DNA of 64,000 bases from Chinchilla lanigera (GCF_000276665.1 NW_004955463.1:5735676-5799675); one strand, 5' to 3'; positions 1 through 41,941 are shown, counted from the first letter of the stretch. Translations and numbers: made by a program. The notes: a model not told the origin generated them from the sequence alone.

Positions 1-133
1 ATGACTATATCTAAAGAGACTAAAGGACATTACTCATAGAGCTCATAGGTGGGTATTCAGTATAGTTGGTGCCATTGAAGAGTGTTATAAGAATCATTTT
101 AACTCAAAGATTTGTTTTACAACTTGAAAATAA

Positions 134-28906
<28,773 letters not shown>

Positions 28907-31900
28907 TGAATGCCCACTGGTGAAGGCCGCGTCAGATGCAAATCTGGGACTGGATTGCGCAGATTGTTTCCAACAAAAAAAAATCAATATTCTTAAATCC
29001 CTGACAGCCTAGAAATAAGCTGTTTGTCTTTTATAAAGCATTGCTATAGTGATGAATATAGTATGAGTAACTGATACATACTCAACTACTACTGTTCCCT
29101 TTGAGGAAATGTTTACAGGGGTGGCCTTTTAACATATCTCAGGCTCATTTTCATCACAGTTATCCATTTCTAAAGCAAGATTATTTTGGTCTAGACTTAG
29201 AAATGGAAGAAGTGGAAACATAACCAATACTGTTTCAAATGTTCACAGTTCACACACTACGTTTGCTTTTTTAAATGTGGCACATGTATATAGCAAATAC
29301 ATACAAATGCAGGCTCATTTTTAGTTTTTTTGTTGTTTAGTTTTTGTTTTTTTTTTCTTTTGCAAACATGCGTCTTTGGCGCTTTTTTTGTTTTGTTCTG
29401 TTTTATTTTTTTAACTTTTACTTTGAAAATGAGCCAGAACCTTCCTGAGAATATTTTGCACAAAGTCACACTGACTAAAATCATTAACAATGCAACCCCA
29501 GCTTCTGGCTGAGCAAGATTCCCTTTCTACTTTTTTGTTCTTGTTTGATTTTATATCTGTGCTTCTTGTTAACATAAATTGAGATGAAAAGAAGAAACAT
29601 CAAGTTTTAGTTTCCTTTTATGAATTGGCCCATCTTACAAGGGAAGGCACGAACATCAACCTGACCTAGGAGCTCCAAGGTGAGAGAAGTCAAAGCTAGG
29701 GATGGCCACTTGCCCTTTCCAGGACAGCCTGCGAGCGGGGACGTTCAGGTCGGAGCTGGAACTCCCAGGAGAACACAGCCAGGGAGAGTGGCATGACCTC
29801 CCGTTCCCAGGTGAAGTTGCTGGGGCGCTGTTGAAGGAATAGCATTTGAGAAGGGCGCGGAGCACGTGGTTCTGTATCATTGCAGCCCCAAAGAGTCAGG
29901 GGACTCCCCAGAGAGCGAATGCTTCCCTCACTTAATCCCTCCCACCAGAACTGTCACCCCCAAATTAGCTGCCTTATTTCCAAAGTCAGTGGAATTATTG
30001 TACATCATTAGAGTCCCCAAAATATTGCTTTACTGTCTCTTTAGGAAGCTAGGGTTTAAATCCTGTGTAGTCCATAGATGTACACAAATGCAAGAACTTT
30101 TTTTTACTCCAGATTTGGGGTTATTTTCAATGGCATGCTTCAGATACTTTATAAAAACCCCTGTGCTAAATTTTTGAACCACTTCTTCAAACTTCTTAAT
30201 ATATTTAGACAAGGAGAACAAAAATTGAAACCAAAGTCCTTTCAGTTATTTTTCTAAGTGAAGATGATAGAGAAATATCATACTGGTTTTTTTTTCCTTT
30301 TTTTTTTGTGAAAGTACTGCTTGTTTTAATCAACATTTGCCAAGTGCACACTGACACTTAAAAAGAAATTGTCTACCATAGTTCTTACAATTGCCCTGTT
30401 CACCTTAACTGAATATTGAATTAAGTATATTACTTTATTTACTTGACACGCTATATATATCTCCTCAACCTTGGAGCAAAAGCAATATCAACTTGGTGGA
30501 AAAACAGTGTGATACCAATTTACCATTTCAGTTTAAAGTCCTGGAAATTAATTGGGGTTTTTAATGCAGGCCAGTTAAACTGGGACCTCCTCTAATCTCC
30601 AGAAATGAAACAAAGTGGTTACTTGCGGAAATCTAGAAATAGGTTGTCAAAATACACATCTACCTTTCTTTTCTTTTTTCTTTTCTTTTCTTTTTCTTTT
30701 TTGGCTTAAGTTCAGTGCTAGAACTAGGCATCATGCTCATTTGTATGAATTTTGTAGCTGAATCTTGCATGGGCCCTCACAACTAAATCAAGAATTTGCC
30801 TCAGTTAAACTGAAGTTCCAGTGAGCCATGCTGGGTGTTTGTCTTGGTTGTGTGTTTAACAGCACTAGAATTCCATATAAAGCTTCAAAATTTGATATTT
30901 GTTAAGAGGGCTTTTTTTTTCCTCTTTTTTTTGTGTGTAACAAAAAAAGGGTTGAAGAAATTGCAGTCTTTGTAGCTTTCAGTAGCTGTGAAGTGTGTAT
31001 TACTTTACCCCCACCCCCGACATAGTTTAAAATGATAAACACAGCTGTAATTTTTAGTTAAATAAGAGTTAATATGGAATAGATATGGAAAGCTTTATAG
31101 CTTCATTAAAAAGATAAACCACTACCAGACTGTGGTTTTTTTGTTGTGTCGTTTCCATCATGCTAACTAGATTAATGGATGTGCTAGTTTTAAACTTGGG
31201 CCTTACACTTGAGAAGTTAAACTGTGGTTCATTATTTAAACTACCAATGTTCCATGTCTGCTGTTCTGTGTGCCAAGTGAAGGTACTGTCTGTATACAGA
31301 AAACATTTGCAGTGCTTCTGGTCTTGTAACAATTCAGCTATATTGTAGTCTTGAGAGAATGTGTATATATTATCTGCTAAAGAGAGGAAGTTAATGGATA
31401 TATCACAGGAGCCAAAAACATTTTTTCAGAACTTGAAAACCAAAGGTCATCATGAGTATACTCATCAAAAGTTAATTACATCCAGATTTCCATCTATACC
31501 AATGTGAGGAACCTTCTAGAATATTAAATCATGGCATTAAATTAGGCTGAAATCTATTTCTTGAATGTACACTATATAGCAACATTAGTAAGTTCGGGAC
31601 TCCCCTGAAATAACCCCTCTGCTTCCCACACCACATGGAAAAGAGAACCAGGCATCGCCACAGCTTTAGCTCTAAATCAGAGGGCTTCTCTAGACTGAGG
31701 GTTCTAGTTCACCTGTGGCCAACTGAATACTTAACTCAGGCATAAAATAAGTCCTCTGGACACCTTTCTCCTTGTGCTTGACCTTCGCTTTTCCCCAGGT
31801 TGCTAGTCAGGAGTAAAAATAGCTTAAACACTTACCTTTGACCCCACCATTTTCCTTCTTTCTTTACCTTGAGTCTTCCAAAAAGAACCTAGATACCTTT

Positions 31901-34012
31901 CCATTTTCACATCACAATCAGAACTGGATTTAGGCCTCATCTCTTCTCTTCTCAGAAGATTCTGCCACTTGGATAGCAAACGACAGCATGGAACCTAGAA
32001 TTTTTATTCTATGCAAAGTAATAGCAGTACACCCAGGATTCTTACTTCCTTTTCTTTCTTGGAGTTTAGAATGTCTAGCTTTTCAAGCAACATAAGTAGA
32101 ATACACAGTATTAGGATGTTTCATGAAATAGCATCCTTTACTCCTTTGAGCTTGATGGTAATAGCTAGGCTAATTTTCTTTGCTCTCAAAATAGCAAAGT
32201 GCATTGAAATATGCACAAAATGCCTGGGTATGGCAAACAAAAAGTCATATAGAGTCACGTTCTATTATCATAGGAATTATACAAAAAATAAAATTTTTGT
32301 TAGTGCTGGAAAACAGCATTCAAATGCAATAAGTTGTCTAGGTTTTTCTCTATTTCAGTATATTTCCCAGTGGCATGAAGGGTTACTGGACTCTGCATCC
32401 CCTCTTTTGAAACACATGCACTGTCCGGATTCCTGTAAATGGCCTCGCAAACAGAAGTGGTGTGTATTTTTAAGCACCTTTCCTCAGCACACCCACATCC
32501 TGTGTGATATCTGTAATGTACAGCTTTCCTACTATGTTTTCTGTTAGGCTGATTGTCTTGCACAGAGCTATAGACTTTAGTCATTCAGCAGATATTCAAA
32601 ATTGACATTAAAATAGGGTTCATGTACCTGAAATTTATTTAAAGACTGAAGTTAAGTTTGATTAATGTCAAATAAATGACAGAGAAATTAAAGTAATATT
32701 TGAACTATTGTTAGACACATCTGGCCTATAAAAAGGAAATCCATTCAAAATATACCACCTGGAAACCTTTTTTAGATTACTTGTGCATTCTGCAATTAAT
32801 ATACAATTAAAAATTTCAGCTTAAGAAAGCCTTGACTATGGCAGAAACTTTTTAACCTTTTATATTCTAGTAAATGAAACATTGTACTTCTATTTCTTAG
32901 TGTTGGGAAGGTGTCGGTGAGTTGGCATGCCTCCATGTATTTTCATACTTGTTGAGCTTATATTATGGGGGTATATTTCGTAAGTTCCACTCCCTTGCTT
33001 ACAACAGAGCTGATGTAATCGATCCATTCCAGTTTCTGCATACCTGAAATTCCTCAGCAACCAGATTTTTGGTTGGGAAAAATGTTTAGAACAATCTCAA
33101 AGCCTATCAAGTTGTATATGTGTGGATACAGTAACAACTGTGATGCTGTGTAGAATTTGAGCGATGTGCAAACTGTTTTTAATCATTTTAAATTATATGT
33201 TATGAGATATTAAAGTAAGAATCTGTAGGAAGCTGAAGACTTTATATACTCAAAGGCCAGTGCAGTCATGCTGTGAGCAGCTTTACATCTCTGCCTCTGC
33301 TCCGCCTCCTATGAGGCGGTGGTGTTGTGACTCCTCCTTCTTCCCCTTCTCTTTTCTGTTTTACACTGCGCATCTCCACACGCACATACACCACCCCTTT
33401 CAAAGTTTTCTCTCATCCTTCAGAATCCAGCTGGTTTTATTTTTTATCTCTGTGCCCATATCTGTAAGCAGCCCTGAATCCCTTTATCAATTCACAGAAA
33501 AGCTGTAAGCCCTGGTAGCAGGGAAGTCCCCCACACACCCTCCTGCCTCTCCCAGAGTTCAGGAGGAAGAGCTAGGAAACCACAGTGAAAGAAAGTTAGA
33601 AAGCAACCAAAATCTTTGAGGCTGAGACCTTTCACCTGCGAGGTGACCTCGGCCATACAGTAATTGTATTCATTACACAAAACAAACTCTGCGTGCGTAT
33701 AATTACCGCTTCTCCCATTGTTTTATGCTCATCCCATCTTTGTGGTAGTATTTGTCTTTGATACCTACAAAACTGAAACGGTACTTCAATAAACAAAGTT
33801 TCTCAAAACATTTACAAAACCAGCTTTGAGGAAACCTACAATGTTTTCTGGCAACAGCATTTGGAGTAGTAATTGTATTTTCTTGTGATGTTAGTCTATG
33901 TAAGTAACCAATGTAGTGACACTCTTTGGTTTGTCACTGATTTTATTTTTATTCTCTGTATGACCCACCAGTGGCAGGTGTGTCTTTTCTTTTTTGCATT
34001 TGTCTCTTCGTA

Positions 34013-34207
34013 GGATTGTCAGATTAAATACACGATGCCCAGTTAAATTTGAATTTTAGACAAGCAGTTTCTCAGTTTAAGTATGTTTCAAACAATATTT
34101 GCATATTCTTATAGTTAAAGAAAGTGTTATTTATCTGAAATTAAAGTTTAACTGAGCATCTTTTTTTTTTTTTTTTTTGCACTTTGTTTTTCTAAATCTG
34201 GCAACTC
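34013..34207. mobile_element. Palindromic MITE (MER53-like) inside the Tnks 3' UTR
   Basis: Left arm GATTGTCAGATTAAATACAC GATGCCCAGTTAAATTTGAA; right arm TTTAACTGAGCATC ... TCTAAATCTGGCAAC is its inverted copy, with CTGAAATTAAAG opposite TTTGAATTTTAGA. The right arm is interrupted by poly-T. It resembles an old eutherian palindromic MITE; the family name is from memory. Confidence 0.65.
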
Positions 34208-34445
34208 TACTGACTTGGTCACAGAAAGTCACTTACAGCATGTAAATTCTTCTAGTCTTCATTATTTTTCACCTGGAATGGAAGATCTTTTTTCCACTCT
34301 GCTCATTTCCAAAAGAGGGCATCAATGAACTTTGACCTGCCTCCATGGTGGGTTTCTATTTAAAACATCTTTGTGATTATATTTAACCTGTAATTGTGCT
34401 TTGGCTTAATGTCTAACTTACAGTACTTGTAATTGATTAATATTC

Positions 34446-34451
34446 AATAAA
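34446..34451 (+). terminator. Tnks: Tnks poly(A) signal
   Basis: AATAAA in TATTCAATAAAAGC, followed about 25 bp later by the GT-rich GTGTGTTTAG. Its distance from the stop fits the full-length 3' UTR. Confidence 0.85.
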
Positions 34452-35600
34452 AGCATTTTTAAAGTACAGCGTGTGTTTAGCAGTTAACTCTCAAGAGCGT
34501 TCAAGTTTCCGTGTTTCTTCATTTCCTCCTGACCAGCCTCAACACAACTGACCTCACACTCAGAATATACATTCCAGCTGTCTTTGACCCTCTTCCTCAT
34601 GAGCTGAGGTTTGAGTGTTTCTTCTCGCCTCTGAGTCCACGTGGGAGTGGTGGAAGTACAGCAGAGACAGGAGAACAGGTGCTTGTCTAGAACCGTCTCT
34701 AAAACAGAGGGCCATGAGCTTTAGAGTCAAACTTCACTCTCAGGCTCCAAGAGCAGCTCACAGGCCACCCACCTTCACTGCCCAGAGACTCACTCTGTCC
34801 CCTCTCTCACTGGAGAGGAAAAAAGCAGAAGATACATGCTTGTGCCACAGTCAGTATTAAAGACCTAGCATGACGCCTGCCCAGAGAACAAAGGACATTT
34901 TTCCACTTATACTCCATTCCTTTCTCCACACCCGGAGATCCATTACATAAATTTAAAGCTAGAATTTTAGCCGTAACTTCTTTACCAGAGGGATTGTCGG
35001 AGTCAAAAAGAGACCTAGAAGCTAAGCATTCAGAAGCGCTCAATAACCCTGCAAATAATGGTAGCTGCCATCAAGCTCATGAGATGAACCGGATACATTG
35101 CTACACTGTCACCAGTAACCCCAGTGACCACACAAAAGAGATCTTTTGATCCCCATTCTGCAGATAAACTTGAAGGGGTAAAATGATTTGAATCAGAACC
35201 CTTTGCCCTGTGTGCCTGAGTTCCAGTTACTATATGCCAATCCCTGTATAGAGTCGTTCTGTATAAGTAAAGATGAAGAGTTGACACCATTGTGCAATTT
35301 TATGTCATCAGTGACTCATGAGATCAGACCCTAAGTGCCATTAGCATGCAGTGGTCCCCTTTAGTTATTGTGTGAAATTAGGAATTATCCAAGTTGTGCA
35401 CAAAAAGCAAGTGGGATACAAAATAACCTAAAATTTCAACAACTTGGTTTGCCTTGTGATACAGGAGCATCCCTGTTTTTCTAGTCTGAACCACTGAGGC
35501 TTGATGGAGGTAGGGGCTGTAACCACTCCTAGCAACTGAATTTATTTTCTAAAAGAAATTACTCGTAAGGAAAAGAAATCATAACATAAATGGAGAGGTG

Positions 35601-35702
35601 GGCTGGGGATTTAGCTCAGCGGCAAAGCGCCTGCCTGGCAAGCGCAAGGTCGTGAGTTCGGTTCCCGGTACCGGAGAAAAAACCAAAAAAAAAAAAAAAG
35701 AA
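35601..35702 (+). mobile_element. ID-family SINE, sense, consensus-like
   Basis: GGCTGGGGATTTAGCTCAGC GGCAAAGCGCCTGCCTGGCA ... CCCGGTACCGGAG plus poly-A. Exact 18-bp duplication AACATAAATGGAGAGGTG (35583-35600, 35703-35720). The least mutated copy here, so probably recent. Confidence 0.97.
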
Positions 35703-36017
35703 AACATAAATGGAGAGGTGTTTCTCAGGCAGCAGTTTTTGAACAGCCTTTACAACTGCATCGCCTGTAACGTTCGGTGGTTGTGACCCAGCCTCTCAGG
35801 TGAGAGGCAGCCTGCCCTGTGTATGGCTAGCAGTTGCAAACATTAGCACTTAGCGTGGCTCATGTTTCCTCATTTAGCAGCCTAAGATGGTACAAAAGCT
35901 CTCCACCCTAAAGGAGCACCCAGCTCTGCAATGGAAGTAAGAGCTACGTCATTGTCTCCCATCAAATTGGGACCTAATTGCCAGGTTTTTTGCTTGGTAT
36001 CTGCTCTGAATGCCTAC

Positions 36018-36096
36018 CAGTGATGGCGAACCTTTTAGAGCTTTCAGGGATGCAACAGTCCACTGTGACACGTGTGCCATAGGTTTGCCACCACTG
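36018..36096. mobile_element. Non-autonomous hAT element, 79 bp
   Basis: CAGTGATGGCGAACCTTTTA at one end; the other end complements to CAGTGGTGGCAAACCTATGG. The flanks GCCTAC / GCCTAG are an imperfect target-site duplication. Same family as 25963 and 54157. Confidence 0.75.
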
Positions 36097-36699
36097 GCCT
36101 AGACACAGAAAAAGCAGAAGATTACTTTGCAGTAAGGTGGGGTGTATGTCTTCATTTTGACCAATTTCCATCTAGTCTCTAGTGTTGATAAGATAGCTTC
36201 AAATAAGATAGAAAGTATGTTGATTGTATTAATATGATCCTTGACATACGGTACTTTCCTAACCTACAAGTGATTCATAAAGTAAGTCTACTCATCTCTA
36301 CTTTCATAATTCCGCTTACAAATCAGTCGTAATTTAGAGCGTAAAGTACAAAGTAGCCATGGATCTGAGTCATTGGGAGGATGTAGAGGCTAAAGTCAAG
36401 TGTCTGCCTCTGGATGACACTGGTGTGTACATAGATGATATTCACTGAGCTCTAAAGATCTACACACTTGAAGATTTTAACCTCAATTTAAAAAAATAAA
36501 GGGCAGAGATCTAAAAAGTTGATCAGAAGCTTTAAATATGTGAGTGAAGCTTGACACTTTTGACCTCGTTGGACTGTTGGTGGGAAATCCGTTGTTGTTG
36601 ACACGTTTTGGAACATTCTGGCAGGTTAGTTTGTGCCTAGCCACAGTCTAAAGCACCTGTGGAGAGGCAAAAGGTGCAGACTGGTAACAGTTTTAAAGG

Positions 36700-37685
36700 A
36701 GAAAACAAAGTTGGGGTGCTGACACTGCCCAACTGCAAGACTTGCTATGAAGGTACAATACTCACAATATGCCATTGGTGGAAGGATACTCAGATTTGGT
36801 CAGTGTAACAGAGAGCCCACAGAAATATATAAGCAGATCTTTAATAAAGGAGTACAGGTGATACAGTGGAACAAAGACTGTTCAAATGGTGCTGGACATC
36901 CACATGACAAAAAAAATGAATCTATATTCAAACAAAACAAAAAAAGGCCTCGTGCATATCACAAAAATTAACTGAAAATAGGTCATAGGTGTAATTGTAA
37001 AACACAAAACTGAAACTCCTACAAGGCAATGGGAGAAAAATCAAGATAACCTTTGGTGTGGCAAAGAGTCTTTTAGATATAATACCAAAGGCACAATCTG
37101 GGAAAGAAAGAAATGATAAGCTAAGCTTCTTTAGAACTTGTACCATGTGGGAACGATTGTCAAGTGAATGAGAAGACAAGCTACCAACTGGAAGAAAGTG
37201 TTTGTAAAGGATGCATCTGACAAAGGACTGTTATCCAAAATATACAGAGAACTTACAGAGCACAACAGTGGGAAAATCAGCAACCTGAGTAGACAGCTCA
37301 CTAGGAGACAACAGAGAGCAAAGAAGCATAGGAAAATATGGTCAGCACCATAGGTTATCTGGGAAGTGCAGTTCAAAGCAACAGTGACATAGGTCTATAC
37401 ACCTATCTGGGTGGCCAAAATCCAGAACACTGATAACATCAAATGCTCATGAGGGTGTGGAGCAACAGGAACTCTTCATTTACTGCTGGTGGGAACACAG
37501 TGGTACAGCCAACTTTGGAAGAGTTTCTTACAAAAAACAAGCATATTCTTACCAGATGATCTAACAATCATGATCCTTAGTATTTACCCAGTAAACTGAA
37601 AAACACTTCCACACAATAACCTGCACACAAATGATTATAGAACCTTTAATCATAATTGTCAAAACCCGAAGTCAACAAGATGTCG

Positions 37686-37717
<32 letters not shown>

Positions 37718-38355
37718 GTAGGATAAACTATGTGGTACATCCAGATAGTGGGATATTATTTTGCACTAAAAAAGAAATGAACTAGTAAACCATGAAAAGA
37801 CATGCAGAAAATAAGCACATTTGCATGTTCCTAAGTAAAGGAAGTCAATATGGAAAGGCTATCTGCTGTATGATCCCAACTATATGACATTTAGCTAGGA
37901 ATAGTGGCAGGCATACCTGTAATCCCAGCACTCATGAGGTTGAGGCAGGAGGATTGCTTCAAGGTGAGCCTGTACTCCATAGTGAGTTCAAAGCCAGCCT
38001 GGCTTACATAGGAGTTCAAGACCAGCCTGGAGTACATAGTGAGACCCTGTCTCAAACAAAACAAAACAGCCCAAACAGATGATGTTTTAAATGGCAAAAT
38101 ATAGAGGCAGTAGAAAGTTCAGAGGGATGAATAAGCAGACCACAGAGGATTTTAGGGTAGGAGAGAACTCTGTCCAATGCAGTGGGAACATGTCACTTTG
38201 CATTTACCAAAACCTGGGGAGTGCACAGCACAAAGAGTGAGCCCTCGAGTAAACTGGATGTTGTGTTAAGGTGGATTCACCAGGTACAACACCTGCTCCA
38301 CTGAGGTGGAGGACGCTGATGCACCGGGTGACTGGAGGAGATGCTCTGTGCTTCC
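36700..38355 (+). mobile_element. Old L1 (L1M-like), ORF2 3' part and 3' UTR, sense
   Basis: ORF2-derived order is clear: TGCCCAACTGCAAGACTTGC, CAGAAATATATAAGCAGATC, AAATGGTGCTGGACATCC, CTGCTGGTGGGAACACAG, then the L1M end GGGATGAATAAGCAGACCAC ... CATTTACCAAAACC ... GAGTGAGCCCTCGAGTAAAC. It has many stops. A B1 is inserted at 37894, and an A23 tract starts at 37693. Confidence 0.85.
37894..38066 (+). mobile_element. B1 SINE, sense, inserted in L1
   Basis: GCTAGGAATAGTGGCAGGCA, TGTAATCCCAGCAC, GAGGCAGGAGGATTGCTTCA, duplicated CCAGCCTGG modules, GAGACCCTGTCTCAAAC, AAAAC tail. Confidence 0.88.
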
Positions 38356-38407
38356 TTGTGAGCCTAAAACCATCCTTTTAAAAATGCTATTCATCTTAAC
38401 TGTGGTT

Positions 38408-38533
38408 TATTTATTTAATTAGAAACAGGATCTCACTATGTTGCCCAGGCCAGCCCCAAACTCCTGGCTTCAAGTGATCCTCCTGCCTCAGCCTCCCAGC
38501 TAGCTAAGATTATGAGTATGCCACTGTGCCTGG
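38408..38533 (-). mobile_element. B1/7SL-derived SINE, antisense
   Basis: AGGATCTCACTATGTTGCCC AGG, CAAGTGATCCTCCTGCCTCA GCCTCCCAGCTAG and CCACTGTGCCTGG are the complement of a 7SL-type SINE. The monomer looks proto-B1/FLAM-like. Confidence 0.8.
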
Positions 38534-39944
38534 TAAGGTTTTTTGTTCTTCAAGACAATCATAGAAAGACATGTATATGTGCAGGTGTGAGGAACTCTTC
38601 TCCAGCCACTCAAAAAATGCCTAGGCTTCAGGCTGTTGTACTGGGCAGCCCAGTGTTCATCCCTGAACCTTGCCTGGCAGCTAAGGGTGTGGAGTGCATC
38701 TGTTTAAATGAGGCCTGAGCCACAGCACTAACTTGGATGGGATTGGATGTATCTGTGAGTCAAAGCGGTGTGCTGCTACTGAAAGACGAGGGTCAATGCT
38801 CACAGAGCAGTCAGGTCTGCAGGGGGACACTGGCTCCTAGCTCCTGATGCCCAAGCTCTCCATTTCACTTTCTCCTGACAAGTGGGGAGCCGGTTCCCCA
38901 GGTGCTGCTCTGGCCAGAGAGCTGCCCCACTGTCACATGTGACCTGAGCTCCATTTTCAGAAAAGCATGGCGGCTCCCTCTTCTTTCTGCACTCTCTGTG
39001 AAATTCCTGGGACTCAAGTGAGCCCTTTGTGAACTCCAGAAGAGAAAGTATAGATACCCTGGGCCCACGGATCCCTAAAATGTGTTAGGGAGCAAACTGT
39101 TAGGACACTTGATATCAAGGGTGATACATAGCTTTTCTCTGAAAGCCTCTCTGGGGTACTTGTTGGAGAAATTGATCTTTCAACCTCAGTGCTTTTGCCT
39201 TTCCTCTGTCCCCTACCAACCCCCTCCCCAAGGAAGAGAAACAGCCTATTCAGCTGTGAAGAACCAAGAACATTCACTGCAACATTGGACTATAGGTTCC
39301 TCTGCCTACTGGTCTTGTTCTTCCTCCTGTCGCAGTCTGTACCTTCCCCTGCAACAGGAAGGCTAATGTGGGATTTGCTCTCTAGATACAGGTCTGTTGG
39401 GCTCATGGGGTAATAAGTCAGAGGTCTTATCAAAGAACCCACCATTGGGAGGGAGCAGATAGGTGACCATGTGGTGTATGGCACTTGTTAACATCCATGA
39501 TGAAAGCTCAAGTCTAAACCTTCCCACCCTCGTAGAATCAAAGGAAAGTGGTATAGCAGGGGTTCATGGGGAGGCATCGTCTTACCCAGAACCTCTGGGG
39601 CTCCCCTTCACTGCCTGTTTCAATACGGCAGGCAGACACTGGGTTTCAGTGTCTCTATACTACAGTGCTGGAGGATCCAGTGTGTACAGTATTGTCCTGG
39701 CTCACTGTTCTCCATATCATGCACTTAATTGGGTGGATATAGATATATGAAGGACACAAACAGCAGGCTTGAGGTAAGCGTTGATGGCATAAATTGGTGG
39801 GTACTTCATACCCTCCTCATCTCCTGTTCCTGCTTACATGGCGCTTTTATAGGTTTCTACTTTCCTGTATTTCTTTAGGGATAAGTTTGTCTTGTGATGT
39901 TTCTAGGCCAGATGGAGTCAGTGTATAACAAGCAGGCATCATGC

Positions 39945-40290
39945 ATGGTGGCTGGAAACTCGGGTTCAAATCCTTACTCCTCCACCAAGCACCTGTGATC
40001 CTGGTCAACTCCGGGCACTTGACTTGCTATATCCTTATGTTGTAATTGTATTGCCCACTTGTACCTCTGTTCTTTCCTTTGTTTGTGAGATATTTGAGTA
40101 TATTCATCCAAACTGAGGTTTTGGTTCATCTGAAGGATGAACCCTGGTCAAGTTGTTTAATCTTCCTTTGCCTCTCTGTACTCACCTATAAAATGGAGGT
40201 AATGTTGGGACCTACATCCCAATTAGGCTGTTGTAAAGATTAAATGAATTAATACAAAGAACTTAGACAGCTACTTGATAAATATTATCT
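39945..40290 (+). mobile_element. MIR SINE, split
   Basis: 5' part GGAAACTCGGGTTCAAATCC TTACTCCTCCACCAAGCAC at 39953-40023. 3' part TGGTCAAGTTGTTTAATCTT CCTTTGCCTCTCTGTACTCA CCTATAAAATGGAGGTAATG and TTGTAAAGATTAAATGAATT at 40146-40290. About 120 bp of unrelated DNA lies between. Confidence 0.8.
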
Positions 40291-41408
40291 TGTACCCCTG
40301 CTCCAGGGAAGCAGCAGTAGGTGCCTTGTAAGTGCTCTGTTGAACTCAGTGACCTACATGAGCTCAGTAGAAAGTAAGACTGTAGTGGATTAGTAATGTC
40401 TGTTGTGGACACAGGAGTAATCAACAGCAGTGTAAATGTCATATGTGACCACCCCTAACGTAGACATAGAGCTGAAACTTTCTGATACCCTCGACTTAAT
40501 GCACTTTTATTGAGTTTCAGGAAGAAATCAAGGTAAGGATCTTGGCATCAACCAGTAGAGCACACCCAGATCCATCTGGGAATTTTAAAGACCACCTCTA
40601 GACACCAAAACCCTATCAGAAGTTTTGGTTCTTGGATGAGCTCTCAGATGACAAGTATCTGTGGATTACAGATGAAAGTTGCATTTTCAGGTTTTCTAAA
40701 TAACTGATATCAATGTGATGGGGTTTTTTTTTAATGATTCTAAAGTGTTTTGACATTCTTCCCTACAAGAGACAGGCTCTCCTCTTATTTGAATCAGAGG
40801 AAACTTAGTACTCTTTAATAAAGAGCGAGTACATCCTGAGACTTCTGAAATGAGACCATAAGGGGGAGTACCTTCTACCTGTTTTCTGGAACACTCACTC
40901 TGAGCTGTCCCTTAAGAAATCTCATCACTCTGAGACTGCCATGCTGGAGAGAGAAGCGAGCTCAAATCAGTCAGAAGGAAGCTGTCCACCAGCCAGCACC
41001 AACTGCCAGGCAGGTGAGGGAGCCATCCCGGCCCTCGGGTGACAGCAGCACAGGCCACAGGCATCCTCAGGTGCTCAATGTTAAGCAGAGTCTTGTGCCA
41101 ACTCTTGACTGGCAACTTCATGTGCAAAACAAAACAAGTGTTATTTATATAACTAAGCTCTCGGATAAAAGATCACACAGTGATAGTAGTTACGGTTTGT
41201 GGATTGTCGTGCCAGGAGAGGTTAGAAAGGGAACAGGATAAACAGACCCTTCTGAAATGAGATGTAAATCAAAATCACAGTGGGAGTGTGTAGCATCTCT
41301 TACGTGGACCCATATATTGTTTATTTTAAGAAATAGTCCATAAACTATTCTATCACAATAGTGATAGATACAATGCAAAAGGACATATGTCTCTCCTCAC
41401 TTGCCATG

Positions 41409-41905
41409 GTGTGAATGTGTCCCCAAAGTTCATGTTTTGGAAATATAATCCTCAAGGCAACAATGTCAAGTACAGCCTTTAAGAGGCAAATGGGATAAGA
41501 GGACTTTGCTGCCAGGAGTACTTGTCATGTCTTCTTTGCACGTGGGCTTGTTAGAAAAGTGATGTTGACCCCTGCCCCTTTTGTGAGACAGGGTCTCACT
41601 ATGTAGTTCAGGCTGACCTGGAACTATGTAGCCCAAGATGGTCTCAAATTTGCAGTGATCTTTATGCCTCAGCCTCCCCTCCCAAGGGCTGGTTTTACAG
41701 GCATGCACCACCGTGCTCTTCAACCCCCTTCCTGCCATCTCACACTCTTGCCTGCCTGCCTCTCACCATGGGATGATGAGGAAGAAAAGTCCTCATTCAC
41801 CTTGGACTTCCCAGCCAACAGAACTGTAAGAAATAAATCCCTGCTCTCTACCCTGTGGTAAAGAGGGATTATCTTTGCTGTGGGATTATGGCAACTGAAG
41901 ACTAA
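41409..41905 (+). mobile_element. MaLR (MST/MLT1-like) LTR, sense, with B1 insert
   Basis: GGTGTGAATGTGTCCCCAAA GTTCATGTTTTGGAAATATA start and TTGGACTTCCCAGCCAACAG AACTGTAAGAAATAAAT end with its own poly(A) signal: the usual MaLR layout. An antisense B1 splits it. No internal retroviral genes are present. Confidence 0.8.
41577..41719 (-). mobile_element. B1 SINE, antisense, inside the LTR
   Basis: TGTGAGACAGGGTCTCACTA TGTAGTTCAGGCTGACCTGG ... TTTTACAGGCATGCACCACC GTGCTC. Confidence 0.87.
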
Positions 41906-41941
41906 ACCCCTACCTTGTGATTCCCTCCTGTTTTCTTGTTT

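Larger units (their letters stand above)
28907..34470 (+). other. Tnks: Tnks 3' UTR
   Basis: About 5.56 kb from the stop to just past the AATAAA at 34446, similar to the long 3' UTR I recall for human TNKS. AT-rich, with CT-rich tracts at 30663-30702 and poly-T at 34154. Contains a palindromic MITE at 34013-34207. Internal AATAAA copies at about 32286, 32671 and 33788 could give shorter isoforms. No retained coding sequence. Confidence 0.8.

Noticed and set aside
32011..32547. 178-codon open frame in the Tnks 3' UTR
   Set aside because: No similarity or codon-usage signal; it lies within the inferred 3' UTR and is AT-rich noncoding sequence.
36747..37353. Open frames with LINE-like peptides
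   Set aside because: They are fragments of a decayed L1 ORF2 with stops and frameshifts, not host genes.
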